In this document: positions 1 through 14,367 of the stretch, in pieces
Position numbering within the stretch: position 1 is the first letter of the stretch
Layout: the number at the start of each line of letters is the position of its first letter
Assembly (NCBI RefSeq): GCF_947623445.1
Contig: NC_135240.1
Span: forward strand, 4,526,001 to 4,590,000
DNA length: 64,000 nucleotides
Source: Clavelina lepadiformis
Taxonomy: Eukaryota > Chordata > Ascidiacea > Aplousobranchia > Clavelinidae
Direction of reading: 5' to 3'
Made by a program: the position numbers and the translations under genes
Notes under the pieces: generated by a model
What the model was told of the DNA's origin: nothing
Seen by the model: only the letters and a program-made list of their open reading frames with translations
The model's database searches: none

Positions 1-1140
1 AATTGTTTAGGGGACTTCCGGAAAAATCCAGATGCCTTTATTTGTCACAATGATTTATTCGCGCCACAATAGGGTTTATTACGTCATCATACCTGTCTCT
101 GAGTGTCTTGAGTATGGAGAGACATCTTCTTCTGCATCCTGATGCACATTCCAGCAATCTATCCTCCGCTTCTGCGAATGACATCATCCATGCGTCGCTC
201 TCCGACGAACTACGTTGATAATCACGTCATCATTGGGCCGCTGTACATCTCATAAAAGCTTATCTTTATGTCGTGATAATGCACCTGTTCATTTCGTTTG
301 TGACGACACAATCTTTTGAGAGTAGATTGAATCCTATCGCTTTCACTTCCGCGATCTTGCTCACAGGCGGCCACGAGGTACCGGGGTCAGGCCAATGGTG
401 GGCGCTGTTGGGCCATAATGCGCTACATTTGAAAGCTGGGATCACCCTCACCTGCGTAAGATGTCGATGTAGCGTGCGAAGCATTGGGAAAATAATGAAA
501 GCTTTATCCTCACCACGATTGAGTCTCTGATTCTGAGTTTCACTTCAGTGGTGTCGTGATCCAGTGTGACCATGCTGCCGTAGTTGAGCTTGCCGAGGGC
601 TTGAGCGACCAGACTCAGGAACCTCGACCTCACCTTCCTCGCCGACAGATACCTGCGTCACAAACAGCATTATGACGTGTTCATTGATGTGTAAATCCTC
701 CAGGACTGACCCGGATGCGGTAATGAACTCTATCCATAGCGACATGCTCCTCTTCCTCCCATCACTCAGCTTGAGCATTGCGCATCCCGGGATCGACCTC
801 TCCTCGTTGAAGGTGAACACCCCGGTGTGGTTCAGACAGAGCACCACCTGGTATTCACTTGGGGAAATCACCTCGAGACCCTCCACCCGACCCTCCGTCT
901 CGTTCAACGCTCTTCAATAGAAAACCGAGTCTATTACGTCACAATAATGCGTTTATGACGAGTTTTAGCAAACCATCACCCCAGAAAGCGTGGCTCCCTG
1001 CGTTGAACCTCCTTCAAGATGCTGGCGACGATGCTGCCGACATCTTGGACTGTCTGTGACACTTTCACCTTCCTCGGCACCACCCGCTCGCTATGGAACT
1101 TGTTCACATGGTATGCCAGCGTCGCCCGTGACTCCATCAT
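1..1140 (-). CDS. MAB21L: MAB21-like protein (MAB21L1/2 family), N-terminal ~2/3, runs off the left edge
   Basis: Six minus-strand exons: 1140-~971, 911-711, 652-514, 451-285, 209-93 and 35-1 (continuing beyond the window), joined at GT-AG sites with consistent phases. The first exon begins MMESRATLAYHVNKFHSERV, and later exons carry the family landmarks EGLEVISP, SMSLWIEFITASG, YLSARKVRSRF, EVKLRIRD, IPAFKCSALWP, IAEVKAIGFNLLSK, SSESDAW, CLSILKTLRDR and HLDFSGSPLNN, all in MAB21L order. The family has a cGAS-like nucleotidyltransferase fold and acts in eye, neural and other development; a catalytic role is not established for these paralogs. The start is the first of two adjacent ATGs, placed as in vertebrate proteins. 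Vertebrate MAB21L1/2 are intronless in the coding region, whereas this gene has at least five introns. It lies antisense to, and just upstream of, the NBEA exons. Family identity is very secure; L1 versus L2 cannot be decided. Confidence 0.93.
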
Positions 1141-2857
1141 CTTGCTATTGTTACCTCACAACTTATCCGCAAATCTAGAACTTTAACCCGAATTCCTGTT
1201 CGACAATAAATCTACTACTGTTTGTTATGTCACACACAGGGCTACTATGACGCGTTGTTGAGCGACCAATCACAAAGCTCTCTCTCTGCTCTGTCGCATG
1301 AAAGTGACCGATTTTCAAATCTCATCGTTCTCTCAACAAAACATCACAAAGAAAGCATGATTATGACGTCACTTCTCTCATATCGCGGCTTAATACGTCA
1401 ATCATCGACGATGCTCCAATCAATATTTCCACATCTGCGCATATTTTGAACAACTTCTAAACCCTCCCTTCTCACTTTAATTTTATTAAACTTGCCTTGT
1501 GACGTCACACCGAAGATGAAAGGTCAGTGTGCCGACTTTTGAATCAAAGCATTGTTACGAAAGACTTGACGATACGCAGATGTTACGTTTATCCTAATTT
1601 GGACCTGATAGCTTGAAACTCGGGGAAAGTCCCTAAGATTTTAGGAAATTTTTGTTTTTTGACAAAATTTTCTGTTAAAAACATGAAAGCAAATTCTCAA
1701 ATTCCAAATTTAACATCGCGCGTTCAGTTTCATTCTAAGCGCAAACGCCTCACATTTTCACCATTTGGACCAAATCGCTCATTTTCATGCTTTAAAGACC
1801 GGAACGATGTCTTAATTTTTTCCGACATTTTCATAAAATTTTATACATCTGCAAACACAGCAGATAATTAGCAATCAATGTTTAAAAGTTGCTGTCTTAA
1901 AATTACTTCGCGGTTGTCGAAGTCTAGCTTGAAAAAACCGCCCTCACGCGGGGGTATATAGTTTTAATTCCGCCATGTTCATATGCCCATGGTGAGACGA
2001 CCTGCTTGTGGGTTTGTTGCAAGTTCCTGCAAATACCAACCAGCTTGCCTATTTACTGCTCTTACTGAACACAAGACCTGATATGAAATTATTGTGACCT
2101 TGCACAGTGCATTGTGCGCTAACAAGCAGGTATTATTACGTCCTATCGATCATAGAATGTCTGCCATTAGGAATGCTGCCACTATTTACAAGGCAAGCTT
2201 CATGAATAATTGATCGCAATAAATAATGCATTGTGTTTGATCATGACTCGATACTGTGATTGATTTTAAACGGGACGATCAGGAGCGGGAATATCTGCGA
2301 TCGTTACTTCAGGCGACACTGAACAGCCTTCTTATCGCTGTCAACCGACGAATGCAGATTGCAAATATTACGTCATAGACGACGTCACGACAAAATGGTC
2401 GTGAGGATTTGCGCAGTGTTGCAAGGGATCTTGCATTCGTGCGGTGCTCTTTGATCTTAGCGTTATTGGTTGACGATAAGTGTGGCAACTAGCGCACGTC
2501 ACACACAGTAGCAGTGAGGAAGCACAATGACGTATAAACTGTGATGGTGATTGGTTGGCCCCAGCGCCTGGCCAGTTGGTTTGAGGGGAATGCTTGCTTG
2601 GCACCATGCTTCATCATCTTCCGGTTCTTCCAGCAATCTTGTTCAACTGGCCACTTATGGGAAAAACAGCAGGAGCTGGCGATTGCTCATGGACCCGCCC
2701 CGAGATTCGAACTCGCGATCGCGCTCGGTTATAATTTCGCGGCAGTGTCTCTTCCCCTGCGCCACCGGGGCCAACATGCAGTAGAATGAGTAGATGATCG
2801 GATCCGACGTCATATTTCACTTCGTGTCCCGGCTTCATTCCCATTTGTCCTCCACAG
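1141..2857. promoter_or_regulatory. Spacer between the MAB21L start and the first visible NBEA exon; putative MAB21L upstream region inside an NBEA intron
   Basis: No coding exon is recognisable on either strand. The 1.7 kb holds the MAB21L 5' flank, several TGACGTCA-like palindromes (near 1362, 1500 and 2380) and a tRNA-like repeat near 2690-2773. The preceding NBEA PH-domain exon is not visible, so this stretch is probably part of one NBEA intron that also contains MAB21L. In vertebrates such NBEA/LRBA introns hold MAB21L enhancers; here that role is inferred only from position. Confidence 0.4.
2690..2773 (-). repeat. tRNA-like element (SINE head or tRNA pseudogene)
   Basis: Read on the minus strand, it begins like a tRNA with an A-box-like TGGCGCAGGGG and ends with a B-box-like GAGTTCGAATCTC followed by a 3' arm (GGGGCGGGTCC) that pairs roughly with the 5' GGCCCCGG end. 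The anticodon region is not convincing, so a tRNA-derived SINE head or pseudogene is more likely than a working tRNA. Confidence 0.5.
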
Positions 2858-6357
<3,500 letters not shown>

Positions 6358-7396
6358 TTGGTCGAGACTGACAAGGATTGATTACACAGAAGAGATTGTG
6401 TCGCAGGGCTGATGCGGTACAGTGCACACCTCGTATATTTGCTCATCTATAACACGCTGTACATGGTGCTTTTAAATTTGCGACAGTTTTTCAGTGTCCT
6501 AGTGCTTGATGTTTCTGTTTTACACATCATCGTGCAATTTGATTTCGTCCTGAAGATTCCTATTTGTATATGATGTCTATTTTAGCTGAATGAGTGTTTA
6601 CCAGTGGCATATCAACCGATGGCTTATGTAATTGTGAAGATATATTTATTATAAAGCAGCATTCTTGGTGTTGTGAAATAATCATATAACCTCTAATACA
6701 TTGTGACTATTGGACCTGAAAGTTGAAATGGTTGCACATGTCTGTTAGGCGGGTAGGTGCATTATTTTATTGATCGCACAAACACAATTTCAAATCAAAC
6801 ATCCAATTAAATACAGTATCAGCATGAGGTAATATCCATGAGGTATTAGCATGAGGTAATCCAATTAAATACAGTCTGTTAGGCGGGTAGCTGCATTATT
6901 TTATTGATCGCACAAACACAATTTCAAATCAAATATCCAATTAAATGCAGTACCAGCATGAGGTGCAGAAATACATGCATTTGTTGATGAATTACTTCAA
7001 CACAGTGGTCGAAATTATTATGAAGCACTAAAAGTGACGATAAATTTGAATTCAGAAGACAATTTAAACGCAAATACGAACCTTGCGGAATGATTGCTCA
7101 CGGTGGGCAGGCGCATAATTTTATTTATTGTGTAAAAACAGTTTCGAGCTCATTTCAAATCAAATTTCCTCTAAAATGTGGCAAGAGTACGAGGCACCAC
7201 GTGTTAAACATCAATTTCTAAAATAAAGATTCGGAATTAGACTGCACATGCCCTAACCAGTTGAATGGTGGATAATATTGCTGTTCAAAGAACACTGACA
7301 GAATGATAAATTTAAACACAGCAGAAAGTATATAATGCACACAAATTAGAAAGACAATTACGGCAGCAGCAAAAATCAGACGGAGGCAGAAGAGGT
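6358..7396. other. NBEA 3' flank and convergent gap to SRD5A3
   Basis: About 1 kb between the NBEA and SRD5A3 stop codons, which face each other. It must hold both 3' UTRs. No clean AATAAA was found close after the NBEA stop. The main content is a tandem repeat (6741-6966) with a degenerate third copy near 7100-7185. No further coding sequence was recognised. Confidence 0.5.
6741..6966. repeat. Tandem duplication, period ~134 bp, with a third degenerate copy
   Basis: The segment starting TCTGTTAGGCGGGTAGGTGC at 6741 recurs at 6875 as TCTGTTAGGCGGGTAGCTGC. Both copies continue with ATTATTTTATTGATCGCACA, then CAATTTCAAATCAAA, an ATCCAATTAAAT block and CAGCATGAGGT. A weaker copy around 7100-7185 keeps GGGCAGGCGCATAATTTTAT and TTTCAAATCAAAT. 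No coding content is evident. Confidence 0.75.
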
Positions 7397-8979
7397 TTAA
7401 AAAAGAAACGGAATAAAAGCTTTTTTACTCTGTGGATAATTGGGAAAGTTTTGCTGATACCACACGTGGGCGCCCTTTGCCATGTTGACATGAGCCACGA
7501 TGTTGTAGACAAGTACCACCCACCATGACACGCATTGTGACCTCACAATGACCAGTGTGAAGACATAAATCAAAACTTCAGCAAAGTAATGAGGACACGA
7601 TACGAGACCAAAGAGGCCACCTTGTGGTAGTCCATGCGACTCTTGCTTGACTCTTCCTGCATTATTGAAAGAGTCAGTTGAGTACAGAGTCAATGCACAA
7701 ACACATTGTGTTGCTGACTCCAACAGTTAAGTCTAAATATACCGTCGTGCCAAGATGCTAGATAAAACTTCCTTCAATGTGTGCCCAGATTGTTAAAAAT
7801 CTTAACATGATTAATTTTCATTGAAGGCAACAAATACAGTAACCACGGCAACCACTGAGCTCACCAGTTTTCCTTAAGTTGGCGAGGATGAGGTGTGACT
7901 GGTGGTGGATGAATGATGCAACAATGAAACCTGCAATTCCGATCACATGACGGAGCTGGATCGATCCAAACGGGAGTTTGTTCAACGGAAGGCACTCCGA
8001 GATTAACGTTGGAGCCTGTGATGTCATAATGCTTAATTATTTATAGCCACAGCAAAAAGCCGACAAAATCATTCAAATAAAATTTGTCACCAGCAGAAGA
8101 TAATATGTGAATCCCCAGATGTAGTGGATGGCGTTGATTCTTGCGTTTGAAGAAAACACGCTGACAAAAAGGCACTCATAAAGCCTCTTTGCTGAGTGCA
8201 AAGTGATCATTATAATCACCATTATTACAGACAATTGGTCGCCTGAAAATATTTCAAGACAATGAAAGATTTATTACGAGTAACAGAATATGCAAGCAAG
8301 CTTTCGTGCTCAGGATTTTTACCTTTAGGTTGATCAGATTCACGAAGCATAAAAGTATTTGCAACCCAGTTGTTGTCGAGACGACCGGAGCATAGAGCGA
8401 GGATGGTGAAACAACAGGCACCGTTCCACAGTGTGGCAAGAACATAGTAGTGCGTGAAATAACTGAAACACAAATTTGATTTAAAATACGGATGGTTATG
8501 ATATGGTGTGATAATCTTTATCCTCGGACTGGGGAAAGTCATTGTGTGGCGCCACTGGGTGTCGAACACGGAACCTGAGCCACTTTTATTACAAGGCTAG
8601 TGCTTGACCACTCAGCTAACAAGCCAACAAATTCAGCTAAAATATCATAAACGACCGACAAGCCGCCAACATACAACACATGCATTTGTACAAAATAAAT
8701 CATAACTAACAAATAAATTTAACATTTAAAATAAGTGATTAAAAATTACCGTTTTGGAAAATCGAATCCAACCTTGATGCTTTGTGACTTTCCATATTCG
8801 ATAAAATACTTGAAAATGCTTCCTGTGGCACCTCCAGGCTTGAGAATATGGTTTGAAAAGTAACTTGCCATGAGCAGGGTGGTTATGGCAATCCACACCA
8901 CGTTCATGATGGTGACCGGGACACCAAGGATGTAATAATATGATAAATCCTCCATTTCATCAGTTATGAGTAAAGTCAC
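7397..8979 (-). CDS. SRD5A3: Polyprenal/steroid 5-alpha-reductase family protein SRD5A3
   Basis: Five minus-strand exons: 8979-8750, 8462-8323, 8242-8091, 8015-7865 and 7656-7397 (stop). They join in frame. The protein is a multi-pass ER membrane enzyme. Landmarks are FDVPKR-like GFDFPKR followed by YFTHYYVLATLWNGACCF, HSAKRLYECLFVSVFS, HHQSHLILANLRK, FGLVSCPHYFAEVLIYVFTL and the C-terminal NYPQSKKAFIPFLF, in the same order and spacing as vertebrate SRD5A3. That family reduces the terminal double bond of polyprenoids during dolichol synthesis for N-glycosylation. The start used is the ATG opening MTLLITDEMED; an internal Met eight residues on is possible. The gene is convergent with NBEA and divergent from UFSP2. 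Confidence in the family is high; exact ends of the first exon are less sure. Confidence 0.92.
8500..8637 (-). repeat. tRNA-derived SINE in an SRD5A3 intron
   Basis: On the minus strand the element begins with a tRNA-like head containing an A-box-like TAGCTGAGTGGTCAAGC and a B-box-like GTGTTCGACACC. It then continues into CAATGACTTTCCCCAGTCCG and AGGATAAAGATTA. The same downstream block occurs beside another tRNA-like head near 62.2 kb, which marks it as a dispersed SINE family. It lies in the intron between the first two SRD5A3 coding exons. Confidence 0.65.
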
Positions 8980-10537
8980 TGAACAACAATTGCCTGGAAA
9001 TGCTGGTTCTATTAATCCTGTGACGGTGTAAAAATTACAGTTAGTAGAAGAAATTTATGACAAAATAATTTCACACTACTCGATCCAGATATAGCCTAGG
9101 AGTGCAAAAGAAAAAGACCCCACTCTTCTGCACTAGAACCCAGAATTGCTGATTCGGGAGCAAGATTAAAATTTTACAGCTAAAAATTGGCACATAAACA
9201 ATCTTTCTGCATCAAGAAAAACAGCGCATCCTAGGCCTAGAAACTTATCTGTGATCTGTTAGTACTAGACCTACGAGTTAATAATGGACAATAAGACAGC
9301 AAGGCCTTTAGCCTATAATACACGTACACGAGACCGAAACTCATCACCTTGGCCTAGAGAAAGGAAGCTTTTTGCGTTCCTGCTAAATTGTAAAATACAA
9401 TCGAGGTAAAATTCGTTGTTTGACGTCATCTTTCCATAAGTAAACAAAGAATTCAGATTTTACTGCAACCGTGCACGCTTTTCTATACTCAACAGAAATA
9501 GGCAAGTGAATTTTTCGCAATGATTATACTTTTCGCCATCAAACTTATAAACTTACACACTATATACTTGACGTTGACGTTGTTTGACGTCATCTTTCCA
9601 TAAGTAAACAAAGAATTCAGATTATACTGCTCCGTGCACGCTCTCCTACTCAGTATAAGCAGGAAAGTGAATTTTTCCAATGATTATACTTTTCACCATC
9701 AAACTTATAAAATCCCCCAAATGACAGCTTTCAAATCGTTTTTTTTTTCATATTAACCAACTTTTTAGATATATTCTCCAGATTTATTCAATTTTTTACC
9801 TTTGAATCCTATTATGATTAATCTTATCTCGGTTGCAGTCTTATAAATTTTATCATCAGTGTTATTTTGAAGTAAAAATACTTTCACTTATTTTTATTTG
9901 TTACTTTGTATTGCTCAATATCAGAATTGTGCGCCAGTAATGTCTTCTTTGAAAGTATTGCGACCTGACAACGACCAACACGCCGCTGGATATCGAACCA
10001 AGGTGACGTTGTTGCGAAATTGGTGTTTAATTGGCACCGACAGTCAGTCAACATTAAACTTCAGTGATGACCATTAAATGACGCAATAGAATAGAATAAT
10101 AGCATTTAAATACTGTATATGTAAATTATCTATGATGACACAAACAAAAACTTTATTCTGAAATTTTCCGCTCGAGTAATCACAGCTGAGTAAGAAAACA
10201 AGTCTGGAAAAAGACACGTACTTTCGTTTTTTGCAGCCAGTGGCCCACTACCTAGTAGTGACTACCATCGTTGTTGGCTGCCTACTTGTTCTCCAAGCTT
10301 AGTCTGTTGATTTTAAGAACAGGCTTAAATAACCTACATACAGACTTATGGGAAGATAGTTACTTTTTTGTTTTATTAGTCTATCTAGGCTTTTCCAACA
10401 GAGAAAAATTTTGCAATGTGCGATTTTTCGCTAGAAACCGGCTAGACCTATAAACTTTGGCAATATTATGTGTTTTTGATTCTTCTTGGATAAAAGTTTG
10501 ATTCAATATTTCTGTTTAGTGAGTTTGCGTTGGTAAA
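8980..10537. promoter_or_regulatory. Divergent intergenic region between SRD5A3 and UFSP2
   Basis: The two genes start back to back about 1.56 kb apart, so both promoters and 5' UTRs should lie here. Visible content is an internal tandem duplication near 9413-9712 with TGACGTCATCTTTCC in each copy. No coding exon was recognised. Confidence 0.45.
9413..9712. repeat. Tandem duplication, period ~165 bp, carrying TGACGTCA
   Basis: TTGTTTGACGTCATCTTTCC, followed by ATAAGTAAACAAAGAATTCAG and CCGTGCACGCT, occurs at about 9413 and again at about 9578. The copies share a second block (AATGATTATACTTTTC, CCATCAAACTTATAAA) with small indels. A related fragment (ATAAATAAACAAAGAATTGAG) appears near 43.65 kb. 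Confidence 0.7.
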
Positions 10538-13500
10538 ATGAAAGGGAAAGACTTGGACGGAGAAAACATTTTCATAACAGACAACATATTGCATGTAAGT
10601 GAGCTGGTGGAAGGCACAATTTTGTTATGTTAGACTACTAGCTAAGACTACTAGACTACTTTTCTTTTAAGTTAATAGTATTTTGCACATTAGCAAGATA
10701 TGTGTGCGCCCCTTCAATCTTATTACTGCTGTAGCTAAGATCTTGCGTCTCTAGAATTTGTACAAGGATAATTTTACTTACACTTCATATTTATTGCTCT
10801 CAAATTATTGCTATCTTGCATCAGAAGAGAATGTAGGTTTGGTGATCATGCTAACCTACCATCTTATAGCACAATTCTATTATTGCTATCTTGCATGATT
10901 TTGATGATTTTTCCTGCTCATTAATTGATTGTGAGAATGTGTTTTGTTGTGACTTAACTACAATGGTTAGCGTTGTAACTTTCGCGCCGCACAGTTAATG
11001 ACAAAAAAATAAACAATGCAAATAGAAAAGTACAGTTTGTACCGACTGAAAGTGAAGTGTTAGATATGTGACATCTAGATTTTGTTTTAGAAAGTGGTTG
11101 CTTGCCTCAAAGCAGACAGAAGCGGTGTTCTTGTCGGACTGACCATCCGAGGTGAAATTCTGATTACTGGTTGTTTAAGCTGCGATGACATCACAAACAC
11201 ATCACAGATCGAGACGTGGTTACCAGGAGGTGAGTAGGGTTCGATGGTCATAATTTTAAATATTTTTTTAAGGCTGTTTAATTTTATTTGGTCTGTGCTG
11301 CCATTTGTGTTGTTTGTGGAAGTTTCGGCCATAGATATAATGTCTAAAGATTTTATTAAAATTCAAAAAGGTTTGTTGTTTTGACAAAATATATTCACAA
11401 ATAAAACATATATCAACTGACATTAGCTTCACTTTGCAGGAATATCAGTAAAAGGTGAATTTAATCAATCAAAAAACAACAAAAATTTGTCGTTTTCTGA
11501 ACCCATCTTTCATGCTTCATTGATCAATCATGATGTCATAATTAGTTTTGATCAACAAAAAACAAAACCACGAACCATAACGCTCACCGAAGCACGACGA
11601 ATGCTTCAAGATTCAACTTTCTCTCTCAAGCTCATAGTGAATACGAAGGTGGATGTGATGAACAATGGTGGGTATATGCTTCATGTCGTCCTACTTGTTT
11701 GTTTAATGCTTTGCCCATTGGTCTCTGTCCCAGGTACCAGTGGGGCACCACTTCATGAGTCAAAGGTGACTGGAGAGATTCTAGCTGCGTGTCATTTTGT
11801 GACCAAAATGTTTAATTGAAATTAAATAATATTGCTCTGTTCAACCGACTATATCTGGCAATAGTGGATTCTAGACATTCTATATTGAACTCAGTAACAA
11901 CAAGATGGCGCAAGTAATGAGTAGGCGCCAGTCTTGGCTGGAAGTAGCAGTAGGAAGTAGTAGTAGTAGTCTTGGCCAGTAGTACTTGGGCTGGAAAATT
12001 TATCTCCAAGGCAACACTAATTAGGTTGAAAACCACTGACCCAGCAAGTTAACAGCTGAATATTTGCACACGGTGTTTTCAGTTGAAACATTGTATTAAC
12101 TTTCATAAAATCGTTTTTACCTTTGTCTTGTAGGAAGATTGAGCGTCAGAAGTGAGAATTTGATTTCTGATGAAACAACTTTCTTCGTTCCTTCGCTGAA
12201 TATTCTGATCAAAAGTTGCGATGATGGAGAATTCGTCAAATGTTTTCCAAAATCTGATTTCTCAAACGGCATGGAAGTGAAAATTGTTAAATCGAAATCA
12301 TCATCGGATAATGTCGCCCCAGTCCTAAGTTGTCAACCTTCCTCTCATGCAGTTTATCAAGTACCTGTGCGCTTTGATGGCTTGTGCTACGTCAACAAGG
12401 ACTCTTCATCAAACAAGTATGATATATCGATGAAACGATGTATTCTTGTAACTTTGTCCTATTTGCTTATGAAAATATATTTCTTACACACTTTGAAATT
12501 AAATCTGACTTTTCTAGAATAGTCACTGACTTGAATATGACTTTGCGATGTTTCTTGCATTCCATAAACGTCTGGCTCGAAAGTTACAACAAAACATCAA
12601 CTTCTTTGCCGGTTCTCCAGTTTTTTGACTTCAATGTGCCAGGATGGTGCCACCCGGTGTCAATTTGTTACCCGGCCAACCAGAGTGACGACGACCTCGC
12701 ACAATATAGGAGGGTGAGTCAGACATAACATTTGTAACTGGAATTAGGGATGACTTTGTTGTGTCTTACAGGAAACTTTGCATCCGTTGTTTTGCGAATC
12801 ATGTGAGCGACCAATATTCCGACGAGCAAATTCATTGAATCTTGATAAAGAATTTAGCAAAGAACTCCTTGTCAACCCACATGAGACATTACCTTGCCCC
12901 AAACTTGTTGACGGAAAGGTGGAGATATTGATTGTCCGCTCCTGGTTGCTTGCACTCCGTTCATTATGTCAAGTTTGATATGATCCAGATTTGCGAGAAT
13001 GCATGCACTGCACTGGAAATAGATTTAACGTGAATCTGTTGACTTTGCTATAGAGACAAGCACATTGCAACTTATTATAGGTCATGTCTGCTCCTTATTA
13101 TTGATGGACTTTGGTCCTGCTGCGGTGTTGCTTTTAAATTTAAGAAAGAATTTCTGATTATTTTCCACCTTGCAGGTGTACACAGTGCATGGTCTATACA
13201 GCTACCACCACTACATGCAGGACAACTTCAATGATAACGGATGGGGCTGTGCCTATCGTTCCTTGCAGACCCTCATGTCCTGGTTTAGGCACCAAGGGTA
13301 CACCAATAAGCCCATCCCTACCCACCATGAGATACAACAAGTGAGTGGTCGATATTATTGGACATTAACCTACGTCGCTGACTCAAGTTGGTGCAACTGC
13401 AGGTGTTTACTGACATTGGACTTGCTAATTTGAGTGAACATGCTTTTATTTTAAGTAGAGCTCTCTATGTTCGTTACGTGATGACATGGTTTGCAACAAG

Positions 13501-14367
13501 ATTTGCTCTAATGTTCCTATAAAACGATCTATTTTTGACACTACTCTTTACAGAGTAGGTCCCCGTGTCATGCATGAATGAGCCCAGCTTGCGAGTCAAT
13601 ATGCCGGTTGTTATAAGATGTTTATGTGCTTCATCACTCAACTTGATGTTTGAAGGTTTTAGTTGACGTTGGGGACAAACCGAAAGAATTTGTCGGAACT
13701 CGTAAATGGATCGGGTCAATCGAGGTCAACAATGTGCTGAGTGAATACCTCGGAGTCACGTCCAAGATCATGTTCGTCAGTCAGGGGTCAGAGTTGGAGG
13801 GCAGAGGTCGTGAACTCGCAATGCACTTTGACAACCAGGGGACACCCGTAATGATAGGTGACTCACGATAAGTTGATGCTTGATGTGGTTTGAAATGGCA
13901 ACATGTGGTAAATAATTCTGTGATGTGCTGAATAACTAGTACCAGGCACTGGTAGGTTAGTAAGTTATCGATCAATGGTAAAATGTTAACTTGAATCTGT
14001 GATGCAAACAGCTATTAATAGTGAGTCATAATCAACAAATAATGAAAGTTGACACAACTAAACAATATCTGAAATTTATTGTGGTTTGGTTTCATTAAAA
14101 CATATCCGCTGCGTAGTTTGTCACTAACATTTACCACAAACATCATATAACGCAGGTGGAGGAGTGCTCGCCCACACGATCCTCGGAGTTTGCTTCAGCG
14201 AGACAAGCGGGGAGACGAGGTTCCTCATCCTGGACCCGCACTACACCGGTGGTGAGGATCTGAAGACGATCATCGATAAAGGATGGTGCGGGTGGAAGAG
14301 AGGATCATTCTGGGATCAAAAGGCTTATTACAACCTCTGCCTCCCTCAGAGACCAACTCTCTGCTGA
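10538..14367 (+). CDS. UFSP2: UFM1-specific protease 2
   Basis: Coding exons: 10538-10594, 11091-11229, 11440-11667, 11734-~11786, ~12138-12416, 12518-12713, 12772-12918, 13176-13340, 13656-13857 and 14156-14367 (TGA). The C-terminal C78 peptidase domain is clear: [20 protein letters not shown] leads to the catalytic Cys in NGWGCAYRS. Then follow [22 protein letters not shown] and [10 protein letters not shown], the Asp-His pair in [13 protein letters not shown], and [12 protein letters not shown] at the end. UFSP2 cleaves UFM1 from substrates and matures its precursor, usually at the ER. All catalytic residues are present, so an active protease is expected. The start is the ATG opening [12 protein letters not shown], which joins a GTAAGT donor. 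The N-terminal half is poorly conserved, and the fourth/fifth exon junction is uncertain. The gene is divergent from SRD5A3. Confidence 0.93.

Noticed and set aside
545..907. Single 120-aa minus-strand ORF with a Gly/Pro-rich tail
   Set aside because: Its first two thirds is MAB21L exon 2; the tail is intron read-through followed by exon 3 in the wrong frame. Annotated as spliced exons instead.
11087..11332. Minus-strand ORF over UFSP2 exon 2
   Set aside because: Antisense shadow of a plus-strand exon with good splice sites and protein context.
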